DNA of 64,000 bases from Macquaria australasica (Eukaryota > Chordata > Actinopteri > Centrarchiformes > Percichthyidae), in assembly GCA_005408345.1 (NCBI GenBank), contig SEMN01001025.1, positions 60,069-124,068 on the forward strand. Reading direction: 5' to 3'. This document shows, in pieces, positions 1 to 10,939 of this stretch. A program made the translations under genes and the position numbers. Position 1 is the stretch's first letter, and the number at the start of each line of letters is the position of its first letter. The notes below the pieces were generated by a model. It worked only from the letters and a program-made list of their open reading frames with translations, had not been told where the DNA came from and searched no databases.

Positions 1-1713
1 TTAATAACGAAATAGCAAACCCCCTACAACTCGGTGTAACACCCCATCTGCCTGACTCTAATCTACTTTTTAATTCGGCATTAATCCAGTGTAGCAAACT
101 ACACTTGTTTCATCGTATTAAGTTAATTTCTGTGTGCAGACACTGCTCGCCTCAGCAAGCACACTGTGGGCATTAAAGGGTCACATCTGAGATTATAGTG
201 ACGTTTTGTCCTGCAACCAGGTGAATTCTGTGCTTTTTAAAATATGCCACCAAAGTAACAGAATTACCTGCAAAACTTCTTCGTGAGGCTCTTGGCAGAC
301 TCTGTTCAACTTAAACTAAATTTGTACCAATACTTACACCAGGATCTTGCTTTGGTTATGATACCAATAGTCAATAGTTATGCCGTTAAAAGCCACAAAT
401 GGCAAAATTAGTATTTGTGCAATGTAGGTTTACAACATTTAATGCAAAGCGTCATGTTATTGAAAACTGGTCAACATTTCCCAATATTTCCCAGCTCGAA
501 TCTAATTTGGGCAATGATTTAATTCTATTGTCTCTTTTTAAAAGTTATTTTTGCTCATTCCTTCTGTCCATAACCGTTCCTAAAAGCAATTTCAGTGTAA
601 TTCATGGAGGACAACGTCCCACAGTCTTGGCTCTGTGCAATTATTCCTCCTCGCATTTATCTGAAGTTAATGAGGCTTCAACAGTCAGTCAGACAAATCA
701 AGTGGATAACTTCCAACATTACAGTCTTTCCCTCAGTGTGTTTCTACATGCAGTGATTCCTCGCTGAGCTGCAGTGAAGGGACAGTAAGCAGGAATTTGA
801 AGAGGCTGTAACTTTGGAAGATACACATTTAATTTGTCTAACTCACAAAGCCTCATATTAGCTTCAGCTGAACTTCAGATGGATTTTCTCCTCCGTCACT
901 GACATTATATTTTCCTTAAGAAGTGATCTTTTGAACAATTACAGCTACCAATGACCCTTGTGCATCTGGGCGTCTGGCTGTTGTATTAAGAAAGACTTGA
1001 AAAGATGTGAACCTTTGCTTTAAAACACACACGTGAGTATTGTGTTAAGACAGAGTTAAAAACGTGCGACTCCACTCTTTACTCGAATATTGCTGAGTTT
1101 ATCACAGCATTGGATATCAAAAAGAAAATCCTGAAAACGAACTCATTGGGATAAATATAACTTTGTATGTGTGGGTGTTCACATACAGCAGGATGTGATA
1201 ATAGAACATGTAATTTATATCAGCCTCCACTCTTCTGGGAAGACTTTCCACCAGATTTTGGAATATTGTGGGTGGGGTAGAGGTCGGGGCTCTGTGCAGG
1301 CCAGGCAAGTTCTTCCACACCAAACTTGAAAAACCACTTCTTTATGGAGCTGCTTTGTGCACGGGGACATTGTGTTTGTCATTGGATGCTGTAGCAGTAA
1401 GATTTCCCTCTGCTGGATTAAAGGAGCTTTTACCAAACAGACCCAGACCGAAAGAATGTGAACGAGGTTGTCCACATGCTTTTGGCCCTTTTTTTTTTAA
1501 TATCAGGGTCATGTTGAGCTATTTTTGACCCCCACATCTTAATTATCCCACTGCTCACAGAGTCGAATGTAATTGAGAATTCAGTGTGACCTTCAGCGTG
1601 TCGGTTTACCTGTTAGAGGTTGAGGTCATGAGTGGTTTTTCAGCAGAGCCTCTCAGGTTGCTGGTAGTGGTGTGTGTTCAGTGTACTAACGGAGTCTCTG
1701 TGGTCTTTTCCAG
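1..1713. other. upstream or first-intron sequence of afg3l1, no gene seen
   Basis: AT-rich sequence with short chance frames and no recognised protein, RNA gene or repeat end. The missing first coding exon of afg3l1 (ending in phase 0) could lie here, but no mitochondrial-presequence-like frame with a good donor was identified. Confidence 0.5.
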
Positions 1714-3886
1714 AACGTTAGCCGGACTCCAGCTAACTTCCTGTCCTGTCGCAGGTTCCAGTCAGCTCAGCGACGACTGTACTCCACTGAACCCAAAGGT
1801 GAGAGCCGCCGTCTGTGTGTCTGAAGCAAATAAAGTGGATGTTGTTGTGCACATCCAACCCCAGAATAGTTTAAATAGTTTTTACCTTCATTCACCACCA
1901 TTAAATAGATTTTCCAATCAGGTCAGCAAGTTCAATCACTCGCATTTAATTCCAGAGATCAGCAGGAACAACTGGAGGCAAAATAAACATAAAACTCTTA
2001 ATATGGTGAATGATCCAATCTGGTGTTGTAGGAGAGATGAGAGCACTTTTCTAAAAAGACATCAAAGTTGACATTAGTTGTGTGTCCTGAGGCTGCTGGA
2101 TGTTACAGCCTGTTGATACTTAATTGATGTTTAGGCCTCAGTGTGACGGGTGTTAACAGCATGAAACAGCAGAGTCAAAATAATAATTTAGCTGAAAGCA
2201 GAGCTGGCATGACAACTGACACTGGAATGGAAACCAGTCTGACAATGTTAATCTAACAATCATGTGTGAGTTTCAGATGGAAAAGGAGGAGCAGCAGGAG
2301 GAGGAGGAAGGTCAGGCGGAGGGAAGAGAGGAGGAGGAGGAGGAAAAGACTGGTGGAGCCGAATGCAAAAGGTAAAGTGAAGATGGCAGCACGTTGAAAT
2401 CATAATTCACAATTTCAGTATGACTTCTAATGCAATTCTAAATTCTTATAAGATGTTCAAAGATTTGTTTGGAGGAGAACGTGAGAAAGTAGTTAAACTA
2501 AAATGAAAAATAAAAGGTCGACTTTCAAGTGAAGGTTCACCACCTGACTGTTCGATAACCTGTCCACCTGTGTGTCTGCTGCTCCTCAGGGAGACTTCCC
2601 CTGGGACGAGAAGGATTTCCGTTACCTGGCGGTCGCCGTGGCCGGAGTCAGTTCAGCTCTGCTCTACTTCTACTTCAGAGACAACGGCAGAGAGATCAGC
2701 TGGAAGGACTTCATCCACCGCTACGTGGGCAGGGGGATGGTGAGGAGCACTCTGGGACGTTTATACTGGGATATGCTGAGAACCTGACATGATTTAGAGT
2801 CCAGATCTTCTTAGAAACAAAGTAAAATGAACATGGAACAGAGTTAGGGCTGCAACTAATGATTATTTTCATTATCAATTTAATCTGCCGATTTTCATGA
2901 TTAATCGTTTAGTCTAAAATGTCAAAAAAATTGTGAAAAATGATTATAATTTTCCCAGAGCCCAAAGTGACGTCTTCAAGTTGCTTCTGTTGTCCAAAAC
3001 CCAAAGACTCTTCATTTACTGTCAGAAATGACAAAGAAAAGCAGCAAATCCTCACATTTAAGAAGCTGGAACCAGCAGATGTTTGACATTTTTGCTTGGA
3101 AAAATTGATCGATTTAATGATTAAACGATTGATCGATTATCAAAATAGTTGGCAATTAATTTTCTTTCCATTGACTAATCGATTAATGGACTTGACGCTT
3201 GGATTTTCAGAAACAAAGACATAATTTTAAGTAAGAAAAGACCGAAATATATGTATTTCTTCCTGTCCAGGTGGATCGGTTAGAGGTCGTCAACAAACAG
3301 TATGTCAGAGTCATCCTGGTGCCGGGAGCCGACGCTGATGCGGTGAGACGAAATGACTGAAAGAATCTCTAAAAAAAATCTAAACTTTACCTAATTTTTA
3401 TGAAGCCAAACACACTGTTTGTAACATTAAAATAAAGCAGTTAATTTAATGTGAAAGTGGGACCAACAAAACATGAAACTATCAAATCTTTTAGGCCAGC
3501 AGATGCTCATCTTGCCATCATAGATGCTTTAGTTCACTCTTCATTATTTGACCTGTCAGCTAAATGAAATGTAACCTTCTGGATCTTTGTGTAAATTGAA
3601 ATGCCTGTAAATAATTACCACAAAAGAACACACACACAAGCAATACAATACAGCATAAAGGTTTTTTACAGACTGAAAAGGTGTAGGATGATGCTATGCT
3701 ATTTTTATAATAAATACACGATCTGTTCGACTTCATCCTGGTGAAATCGTGTGACCCGCAGAGCTACGTTTGGTTCAACATCGGCAGCGTCGACGCGTTT
3801 GAGAGGAACCTGGAGGCGGCGCACATGGAGCTCGGCCTGGAGCCTTCGCACCGACCCGCCGTGGTCTACAGCACCGAGAGCGACGG
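1714..3886 (+). CDS. afg3l1: afg3l1 N-terminal exons: presequence tail, first membrane helix, intermembrane-space domain
   Basis: Five exons, starting in phase 0. The first (1714-1798) reads RRFQSAQRRLYSTEPK near its end, a basic, Ser/Arg-rich stretch typical of a mitochondrial presequence. The second (2277-2371) is Gly/Lys-rich and ends DWWSRMQK, matching the segment ahead of the first helix in AFG3L2. The third (2590-2739) starts GDFPWDEKDFRY and holds the first transmembrane helix (AVAVAGVSSALLYFYF), then GREISWKDF. The fourth and fifth (3271-3342, 3762-3886) carry the intermembrane-space domain with VDRLEVVNKQYVRV and SYVWFNIGSVDAFERNLE. All introns have GT and AG ends. The upstream exon was not found in 1-1713; it ends in phase 0. 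Confidence 0.82.
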
Positions 3887-6800
3887 GTGGGTTTAACACA
3901 CACACACGTCCGCTTTTCTCATCAGCTGTAAATGACCTAAATAATCTGTTGTTTTTCATGTTTATGGGGATTTTCTTAAGGCTGTGTTGATTGTTGTGCC
4001 GTTAGTTACATTACGAAGGCTGGTGCTTTTATTTTGAAAGAGTAATCCCGGTAAAACATCGACCAAGCGAAGGATCGTGGTTTAGCACCTGGCTGATGAG
4101 GGCATATAATGTTATGATGCTTTTTTGTAGTTTTTCTGAGTTTTAAAATAAGTGCGTGTAAACCAGCTTAACTGCTTTATTAGCCCAATGCACCGCAATT
4201 CTGTCAGGCTCAACAAGCAGTTGGCATTCCTTGGTTAAATTAAGCTTGCTACATGTAGTCTTAAGAAATACTGTATTATGTGAAGCATGCTTAAATTGGG
4301 ATGTTTAAAGCTGCATTTTGTGTGTGATTTTCACTGACTGTGTTTAAGTTAAAAAGGTAACTAATCACTTCATTTTAAGCTAAATATGCTGTAGCACCCT
4401 ATCAGAGCTTGTCATTTTCATAAGTTAAAATGTGGTAATGTTTTGTTTTCTTCTTGGCTCTTACGGTGCGTTCATGTGCATGTTTGGAGATACAGTATTG
4501 TGGTTAAAGGTTGGGTAGGCAGTTTTCTTTTGGCGTCTGGGCAGAAATGCCATATTAACCGTGCAGCATGTTGTAATCCAAGTGGTCTGAGAGCAGACCT
4601 CTACTTCAGCCCCCCCTCTTGCCTCTGTTTTCAGGCTTCAGTAAATCTATCCCGTGACGCGAGACTTTAGCCAATCACAGGTTATTTCAGAGAGACGGTG
4701 TGTTCGTATTGGCTGAGCTACAAGAGCAGATGTGTGTACACGTCCCTTCAGACGGTGAAAACCTGAAACTTGTGATAAATGTCCAGCACCTCCTTTGCCT
4801 ACAGCGGTGTATAGAACAAAACAACACGGAGCTTCAGGCTCATTATGTTCGATGTCATGGCGCTCATAACGACGAGTGGCAAAGAGGCCTGATGACAAAC
4901 AGTGGGGAGTAACTGTTGACGGGGGACAGCGGTGTGTGTGTGGTGTACTGGCCTCTCTTCCCGCTGCTGGACGGCGTTGCAGCTGCCTCTGAAGCCTGGG
5001 GAAGCGCTGGAGGGGCGTCTTTGAGGAAACAGGTCACGTCTCGGTGAGGCTCACGCCGTGGAGAGCGAGCCCTACGAGGGATACGGTTTCACAGGGGAAC
5101 CGACTCCTTCTGCTGCCGGTCCAAGTTGTGGGTTTGGTGGGAGGGGCTTAGCGGAGTGATATGAGGCAGCAGAGAGAGGAGGAAGGTTTTGCACAGGTTG
5201 CACAGATTCTGCCTCCCCCAGCTTTAAAGCAGTTGGGAACCATCACTTGGAGAGTTAGCCCATCATTCAGCCAGGGATGCTACATCAACGTATATGTAAA
5301 TACCTTCCTCCTCTGTTGTCCCAGCTCCTTTCTGATCAGCATGGTACCCACCCTGCTGCTGATTGGCTTCCTGCTCTTCACCCTGCGGCGGGGACCAATG
5401 GGAGGAGGCCCCGGTGGTGGGAGGGGCGGGCCCTTCAGCATGAGCGAGTCCACAGCAAAGATGATGAAGGACAACATTCAGGTGAAGTTCAAGGACGTGG
5501 CCGGCTGTGAGGAGGCCAAGCTGGAGATCCTGGAGTTCGTCAACTTCCTGAAGAACCCACAACAGTACCAGGACCTTGGAGCCAAGATCCCCAAGGTACA
5601 CACACACACACACACACACTCACACTCACACTCACACTCACTCACTCTTGGGTCCGGGCAGAAGCAGGAATTTTAATAAATATTCGCCATAAAGCTGCTG
5701 TAGATGATTGTAAATTCAGAGGAACACGGCTGAGCTTCTCACAAGTTCTCCTGTTCATCTTTGTCCACCAAATGCAGTTTATTTTAATTAAAACAAATAA
5801 TGATGTTGGTTTACAAAAGACAAAAAAGAGAGGGCGAGAAAAAAGAAAACAAAGTTATAAAATCATCGGATCTGAAGACTCCAAACATTTTCTATAACAT
5901 AATCATAGTTAAACAACATGAGTGTAGTTTGTTTGTTTGGTGACTGATGTAGCTCCTGAAGTTGTAAATGTCCAGTTTATTGAGCAGATGAGTTAAATGT
6001 CTTGTCACGTGGTATCCCAGGGTGCTGTGCTGTCCGGACCTCCTGGGACGGGGAAGACTCTGCTGGCCAAAGCCACAGCCGGAGAGGCCAACGTCCCCTT
6101 CATCACCGTTAATGGCTCCGAGTTCCTGGAGATGTTTGTGGGCGTCGGTCCTGCCAGGGTGAGTCCAGGAAACCAGATCAGAGATGTGTGGGACCAGAGG
6201 ACTTTGGGGAACGTTCTCACTGCCTCCTGAGACCAGAGACCTCTCTGGACCAGGTGTTAGAGATGTAAAACAAAACACAGTTCTTCTCCGATCTGTGGAG
6301 GAACCACTTTGGTGGATAATTTAGGAGAAATTAGAAAACATTTTTCCACTCTGAAAATCAGGCATTGCCGTGAAAACAGGATTGCTGATTGAGGTTTTCC
6401 TCCTCCGCAGGTGAGGGACATGTTCTCCATGGCGAGGAAGAACGCCCCCTGCATCCTCTTCATCGATGAGATCGACGCCGTGGGGAGGAAGAGGGGAGGC
6501 GGGAACTTTGGAGGTCAGAGTGAGCAGGAGAACACCCTGAACCAGCTGCTGGTGGAGATGGACGGTAGGCTGGAGATGAGCTGATGTCTTGATTCTTCAG
6601 CTGTTTGAGCTTTGAGATGTTAACTGCCTGTTTTTGGTTTGGCAGGTTTTAACACGGCTACTAACGTGGTGGTCCTGGCTGGAACCAACAGACCTGACAT
6701 CCTGGATCCGGCCCTGATGAGACCGGGACGCTTCGACAGACAGATCTACATAGGTAGAGTTCAACACTGAGAGCTGATTGGTGCTTCTTCAGGTCAAAGG

Positions 6801-9800
6801 TTAACGTTGGTTGTGTTTTTATTTCCGTCCATGAATTATCTGCTAATCTGCTGATTATTTTTTTGTGTTTAAAACATCAGGAAACATCTTCATGTTGCTT
6901 TTTTTTGTCGGACCAATAGTAAAAAAACCCAGAGATATTCAGTTAACTGTAATTTAGGGTCAAAGAAAAGCAGCAAACGTCTGCCTGAAAAATAACTTCA
7001 ACGATTAACTGATAATCAAAATAATTACATGGCGACTAATCGTTTCAGCTACAACATTACATGAACTTCTTTATACTTTCAGTTAACATTGATGATGAAA
7101 AATATCCAATGAATTGTACAACAAATAGCAGAACGAGTAAAGCGTATCATCTCCCGGGTTTTCTCCAAGTCACTTCGATGTTTGTCTTTGTGCAGCGTCT
7201 CCTTGTTACAGAATCTATTTCTGTTTTTATCGTACTAAACAAAGTATTGCTCAGTTCCAATTACAACAATAGAAAACAAAATTAAACACATTTTTTGCTC
7301 CATTCAGACGACACGTTGAACAAACCTCTTTTTGTTGATAAATGTATTTATTCATTTAATACAATTAACATAAAGGACTTTTTTATTTTGATCCCCACAT
7401 CTGGTCCCACTTAGATTTTCTACAAATGCAATAAAAAAATAACAAATAAAATAATAAATAAATAAAAATAAAAGAAATAATAACATAATAATAACCAACT
7501 CTTCCCTTTTACCATAGTGGTTAAGTCCATGATAAAACAATGTAAAAAAGACTGTAAATGATCTGAAATGTATTGACAGTGCATCAGTGGTGAGTGCTTC
7601 ATTTGTCCTGTAGTGTCTTTAATTTAACTGTAATTAGTCAAAGACCCCCAAATGTTCCAGATGACCCCCTCAAGTTAGTTTCCTCCAGGTTTTAGAACAT
7701 CATGAGGTCTTTGAGATGTTTTGGGGGTAAATGGTGACTTCCAAACAAATCTGCTTTTCTTCCTCCAGACTGACAAGATCTCAATTGAGCACATAAAGAT
7801 AAATAAATTATATACAACATAATTTTTATTATTTTATTATATTTATATTTATCCTACATCCTAAATGTACACAGGTTTGGTTTAGTCTGTATATCATCGG
7901 CACACTCTGAGCTCACACAGATTCTCTCAACAGAACAATGTTGATCTTCTCAACCAAAATCCAGTAATTTAGTTTTCTGTATAGAAGTGATCAGGTCATA
8001 CATGGATCAATAGTTTAATTTTTAAGTTTCAATGCCCATTTCCAGACAGGTAAATACCTCTATACATGGAGAGATGGTAACAGTGATCCAATCATTTATT
8101 TATCCCAAATAAACCTCTCTCTCTCTCAGCAGCGTTTAGGTTCTCAGAAGACTGAGGGCTTTTCTTTTCTGCCGTCTCCTCTCAGGTCCTCCAGACATCA
8201 AGGGCAGGGCGTCCATCTTTAAAGTCCACCTGCGACCAATCAAACTGGACCCCAACATGGACAAAGACGTTCTCGCCAGGAAGATGGCCGCCGCCACGCC
8301 GGGATTCACCGGTGTGTTAACAGCTACATCTTCTGTCACGGTGGAATGTATTTTATGAAAACTGTTGGAGACATGCAGGGGAATTTCAAATATGAAAGTG
8401 TAGTCAGTCAGTGTCTTTAACCTCTGGACAGGAGCTTGTTGCTGACAGAACACCATTCTAGACGCACCATTTTTAAATGTTTCCATGAAAAGTAGTTGGA
8501 AACACTTTAAAAGCAAATGTTTTGAACCAAATGATCAAAAAACTAGATCAGAGAGTTTGTAGTTTACCTCGTGGCTGTAGCTGAAAACTACCTTTTCATT
8601 TGGTTTAATTTGTAGGTGGAAATATAGTACAGTACTTCTAGAAATACTGCACTTACATATGTGTGTGTAAATGCGTATAATTAAAGTGTTTAGTGTCAGA
8701 ATTGTCAGATGTTTGTTGACGGGTGTTTTTTCCGCTGTGAATGAATCAGGAGCCGACATCGCTAACGTCTGCAACGAGGCCGCGCTGATCGCTGCCAGGC
8801 ACCTGAACCTGTCCGTCAACGCCAAACACTTCGAGCACGCCATCGACCGGGTCATCGGAGGTCAGGGGTTTTATTTATGTTGTTTTCACTCCCCATCATG
8901 ATTACTTTCCCTGTTTTAAAGCCTTTTATGTTTAATAAGAACAGCATAATTGATACCATTAGATATAAGTTTATATTCCTCAGAGAATCAGTCCTGTGTC
9001 TGTGTCTGTGTGTGTGTAGGTCTGGAGAAGAAGACTCAGGTCCTGCAGCCCACAGAGAAGAAGACTGTAGCGTATCACGAGGCCGGTCACGCCATCGTGG
9101 GCTGGTTCCTGCAGCACGCCGACCCGCTGCTGAAGGTATTTCTTACATCTTTAACTACCAATACTGTTCATACTTCAGTACTTCTACTACTTCAGTACTC
9201 AAGTTTGAGACAAGTATTTATGAGGACAAAATTAGTCTTTGTATTAATTATGATCCCAATAATTCATGTTCATAAAAATACTCGCAATACAGGAATACTG
9301 TGAGCGCAAAACTATTAACTGGACCTGTAGAGCTTCTTCAGATTAATAAAGTATAAATTAAAAAATAAAATAATAACTTTACTTGTGTAGCACCTTTCAT
9401 GAACTTTACTCCAAAGAACTTTACAAACAGGATTAGAAACAATGTTGGGCCAAAAACAAAAATGATAATGATAATAACAATACGATAAAACATTAAAAAC
9501 AATACCTATAATACTAAAGATAAAATGTTGGATTAATTAAAAACCCAAATTAAAAGGCAGAATAAAACGATGGATGTTTAATTTCTTTGAGTGCGGCAGG
9601 TTCTCATGTGGGAAACATTATTGGAACTTCTAAAAGAACATCAGCGGAACATCTGACAGGTTCAGGTTATGTACGACTTTATAAACGAGCAAAAAGTCTT
9701 TAAAATCAATTCTAAGTAAAACTAAACAGGAAAGTTGTAAATTGATTAAAATGTTTTTTAAAAAAGGACAATCATCAGGATAGTTGCAGGATACAGTTAT

Positions 9801-10739
9801 ATTGATCAATGGCACGTCACCCGTTGGAGCAAAGACAAAGCAGTTAGCAGATGTTGTAGTATCACAGAGCAGAGAGGTCAAATGTTCCTTAAATGCGTCT
9901 CGTGTGCGTCCAGGTGTCGATCATCCCGCGGGGGAAGGGTCTGGGTTACGCCCAGTACCTGCCCAGAGAGCAGTACCTGTACAGCAGGGAGCAGCTGTTC
10001 GACAGGATGTGCATGATGCTGGGGGGCCGCGTGGCAGAGCAGGTCTTCTTCGGCAGGATCACCACCGGAGCTCAGGACGACCTGAAGAAGGTCACGCAGT
10101 CCGCCTACGCTCAGGTAACACACACCTACCGGGTCTGCTGGTCCTGTTTGATTCCTGATTTAGTAGAGGAGTGGTTTTCTTGCTGTGACACCTGGTTCTC
10201 CTCCCTGACCCTCCAGGTGGTGCAGTTTGGGATGAGTGACAAGGTGGGGCAGGTGTCGTTCGACCTACCCCGGCAGGGCGAGATGGTCATGGAGAAGCCG
10301 TACAGCGAGGCCACGGCTGAGCTGATAGACGAGGAGGTCCGAGAGCTGGTGGAGCGAGCGTACCTGAGAACCACGCAGCTCGTCGAGGACAAGAGGGAGC
10401 TGGTGGAGATGGTGAGACTGATGGAAAATTAATTGCCAACTAATTTGATAATTGATTAATCGTTGCAGCTCTAGAAAGTAGTTCCGTCTTCAGCCCTGAG
10501 CTCTTCCCCAGGTGGGGAAGCGTCTCCTGGAGAAGGAGGTCCTGGACAAGGCGGACATGTTGGAGCTGCTGGGCCCGCGGCCGTTTGAGGAGAAGTCGAC
10601 ATACGAGGAGTTTGTGGAGGGGACGGGGAGCTTCGAGGAGGACACAAGTCTGCCGGAGGGCCTCCGAGACTGGAACCAGGAGAGAGGAGGGGAGGCCGAG
10701 GAGACGGGCCAGACCCGGGACAACCAGCAGGCCGTGTAG
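1714..10739 (+). CDS. afg3l1: AFG3-like mitochondrial m-AAA protease, first coding exon missing
   Basis: This gene encodes an ATP-dependent zinc metalloprotease of the mitochondrial inner membrane, which degrades misfolded membrane proteins and matures imported ones as a hexamer. Fifteen exons join without a frame break: 1714-1798, 2277-2371, 2590-2739, 3271-3342, 3762-3886, 5325-5595, 6021-6158, 6411-6564, 6646-6753, 8186-8311, 8750-8860, 9020-9135, 9914-10114, 10217-10411 and 10512-10739. They give 724 residues plus stop. Order: basic Gly-rich matrix segment, two membrane helices around an intermembrane-space domain, AAA ATPase, M41 peptidase. AFG3L1 is preferred over AFG3L2 because of VNGSEFLEM, MCMMLGGRVAEQ and the ARVRDMF context. 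Family proteins are near 790 residues, so an N-terminal exon of roughly 40-65 codons lies upstream or outside the window. Every Walker, second-region-of-homology and zinc-site residue is present, so the gene looks functional. In human the AFG3L1 locus is a pseudogene. Confidence 0.9.
2846..3190. repeat. AT-rich palindromic dispersed element, copy 1
   Basis: It begins GGGCTGCAACTAATGATTATT and ends with GACTAATCGATTAATGGA. The two ends are partly self-complementary (TAATCGATTA-type blocks), and the middle contains TTCTGTTGTCCAAAACCCAAAGA. The same layout recurs at 6825-7052, 37474-37715 and, in parts, at 10433-10476 and 62101-62222. Such copies are common in teleost introns. Here it lies in an afg3l1 intron. 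Confidence 0.8.
4490..5240. repeat. probable dispersed repeat in afg3l1 intron
   Basis: The stretch with GGTTGGGTAGGCAGTTTTCT, CCAATCACAGGTTATTTCAG and the following GC-rich block is unlike the rest of the intron. It resembles a non-autonomous repeat I recall from many teleost introns. No ends or duplication are clear. Confidence 0.4.
5325..8860 (+). CDS. afg3l1: afg3l1 second membrane helix and AAA ATPase exons
   Basis: Exon 5325-5595 carries the second transmembrane helix (SFLISMVPTLLLIGFLLFTL), a Gly-rich linker and VKFKDVAGCEEAKLE. Exon 6021-6158 has Walker A (GPPGTGKT, about 6036-6059) and the pore-loop motif FVGVGPAR. Exon 6411-6564 has Walker B (CILFIDEIDA) and GQSEQENTLNQLL. Exon 6646-6753 has the second region of homology, NRPDILDPALMRPGRFDR, with its arginine fingers. 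Exons 8186-8311 and 8750-8860 complete the ATPase lid (GPPDIKGRASIFKVHLRP, then ANVCNEAALIAARH). Phases run consistently 2-0-0-1-1-1-1. Together these residues make the hexameric unfoldase that feeds substrate to the protease ring. Confidence 0.93.
6825..7052. repeat. AT-rich palindromic dispersed element, copy 2
   Basis: A diverged copy of the element at 2846-3190, with CTGCTGATTATTTTTTTGTG, GTCGGACCAATAGTAAAAAA, AAAGCAGCAAACGTCTG and GGCGACTAATCGTTTCAGCT. It lies in an afg3l1 intron between exons 6753 and 8186. Confidence 0.7.
7053..8185 (+). other. afg3l1 intron, AT-rich, no gene seen
   Basis: Part of the intron between exons 6753 and 8186. It contains an A/T-rich block (7430-7500) of AAATAA and AATAAT units. 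Nothing else was recognised. Confidence 0.7.
9020..10739 (+). CDS. afg3l1: afg3l1 M41 zinc peptidase exons and C-terminus
   Basis: Exon 9020-9135 holds the zinc motif HEAGH (9076-9090), with the two histidine ligands and the catalytic glutamate. Exon 9914-10114 encodes IIPRGKGLGYAQYLPRE and TTGAQDDLKKVTQSAYAQ, including the acidic third ligand region of M41 peptidases. Exons 10217-10411 and 10512-10739 give the helical C-terminus, with LLGPRPFEEKSTYEEFVEGT and DTSLPEGLRDWN, both diagnostic of the AFG3 branch. The stop is TAG at 10737-10739. The intron between the last two exons is only 100 bases and much of it is the end of a dispersed repeat. Confidence 0.93.
9379..9780. repeat. LINE 3'-tail-like dispersed repeat
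   Basis: ACTTGTGTAGCACCTTTCAT, followed by AAAGAACTTTACAAACAG and A-rich AAACATTAAAAACAAT sequence, resembles a teleost repeat family with the motif 'tatagcgcctttcat...aaagtgctttacag'. It fills most of the afg3l1 intron between exons 9135 and 9914. Confidence 0.4.
10433..10476. repeat. terminal fragment of the AT-rich palindromic element in a 100-base intron
   Basis: AATTGCCAACTAATTTGATA and ATTGATTAATCGTTGCAGCT match the end of the element described at 2846-3190. The intron (10412-10511) is 100 bases, so this fragment makes up nearly half of it. Confidence 0.7.
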
Positions 10740-10933
10740 AGCCCGAAAACTCAGATAAGAAATTCATGTCCTCAATTTACTTTGGTTCCCTCAGGTTAAC
10801 AACACTCATGGATCTGATTTAAATTTTGGATCGAGACAAGATTTCAGGTTTTGTCTGTTTTAAAAAAACAAACAAAAAAAAACACCTTCTTTTTCAGTAC
10901 AAAAGGAAGCAAATTAATAATTCCTGCTCTTAA

Positions 10934-10939
10934 ATTAAA
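10934..10939 (+). terminator. afg3l1: candidate polyadenylation signal of afg3l1
   Basis: ATTAAA, the commonest variant signal, sits about 195 bases after the afg3l1 stop. No AATAAA was noticed closer to the stop. It would give a short 3' untranslated region. Confidence 0.25.

Noticed and set aside
5161..5324. Upstream extension of the frame containing the afg3l1 exon 5325-5595
   Set aside because: The AG at 5323-5324 restores the family sequence ESDG-SFLISM, and the upstream codons look like intronic repeat.
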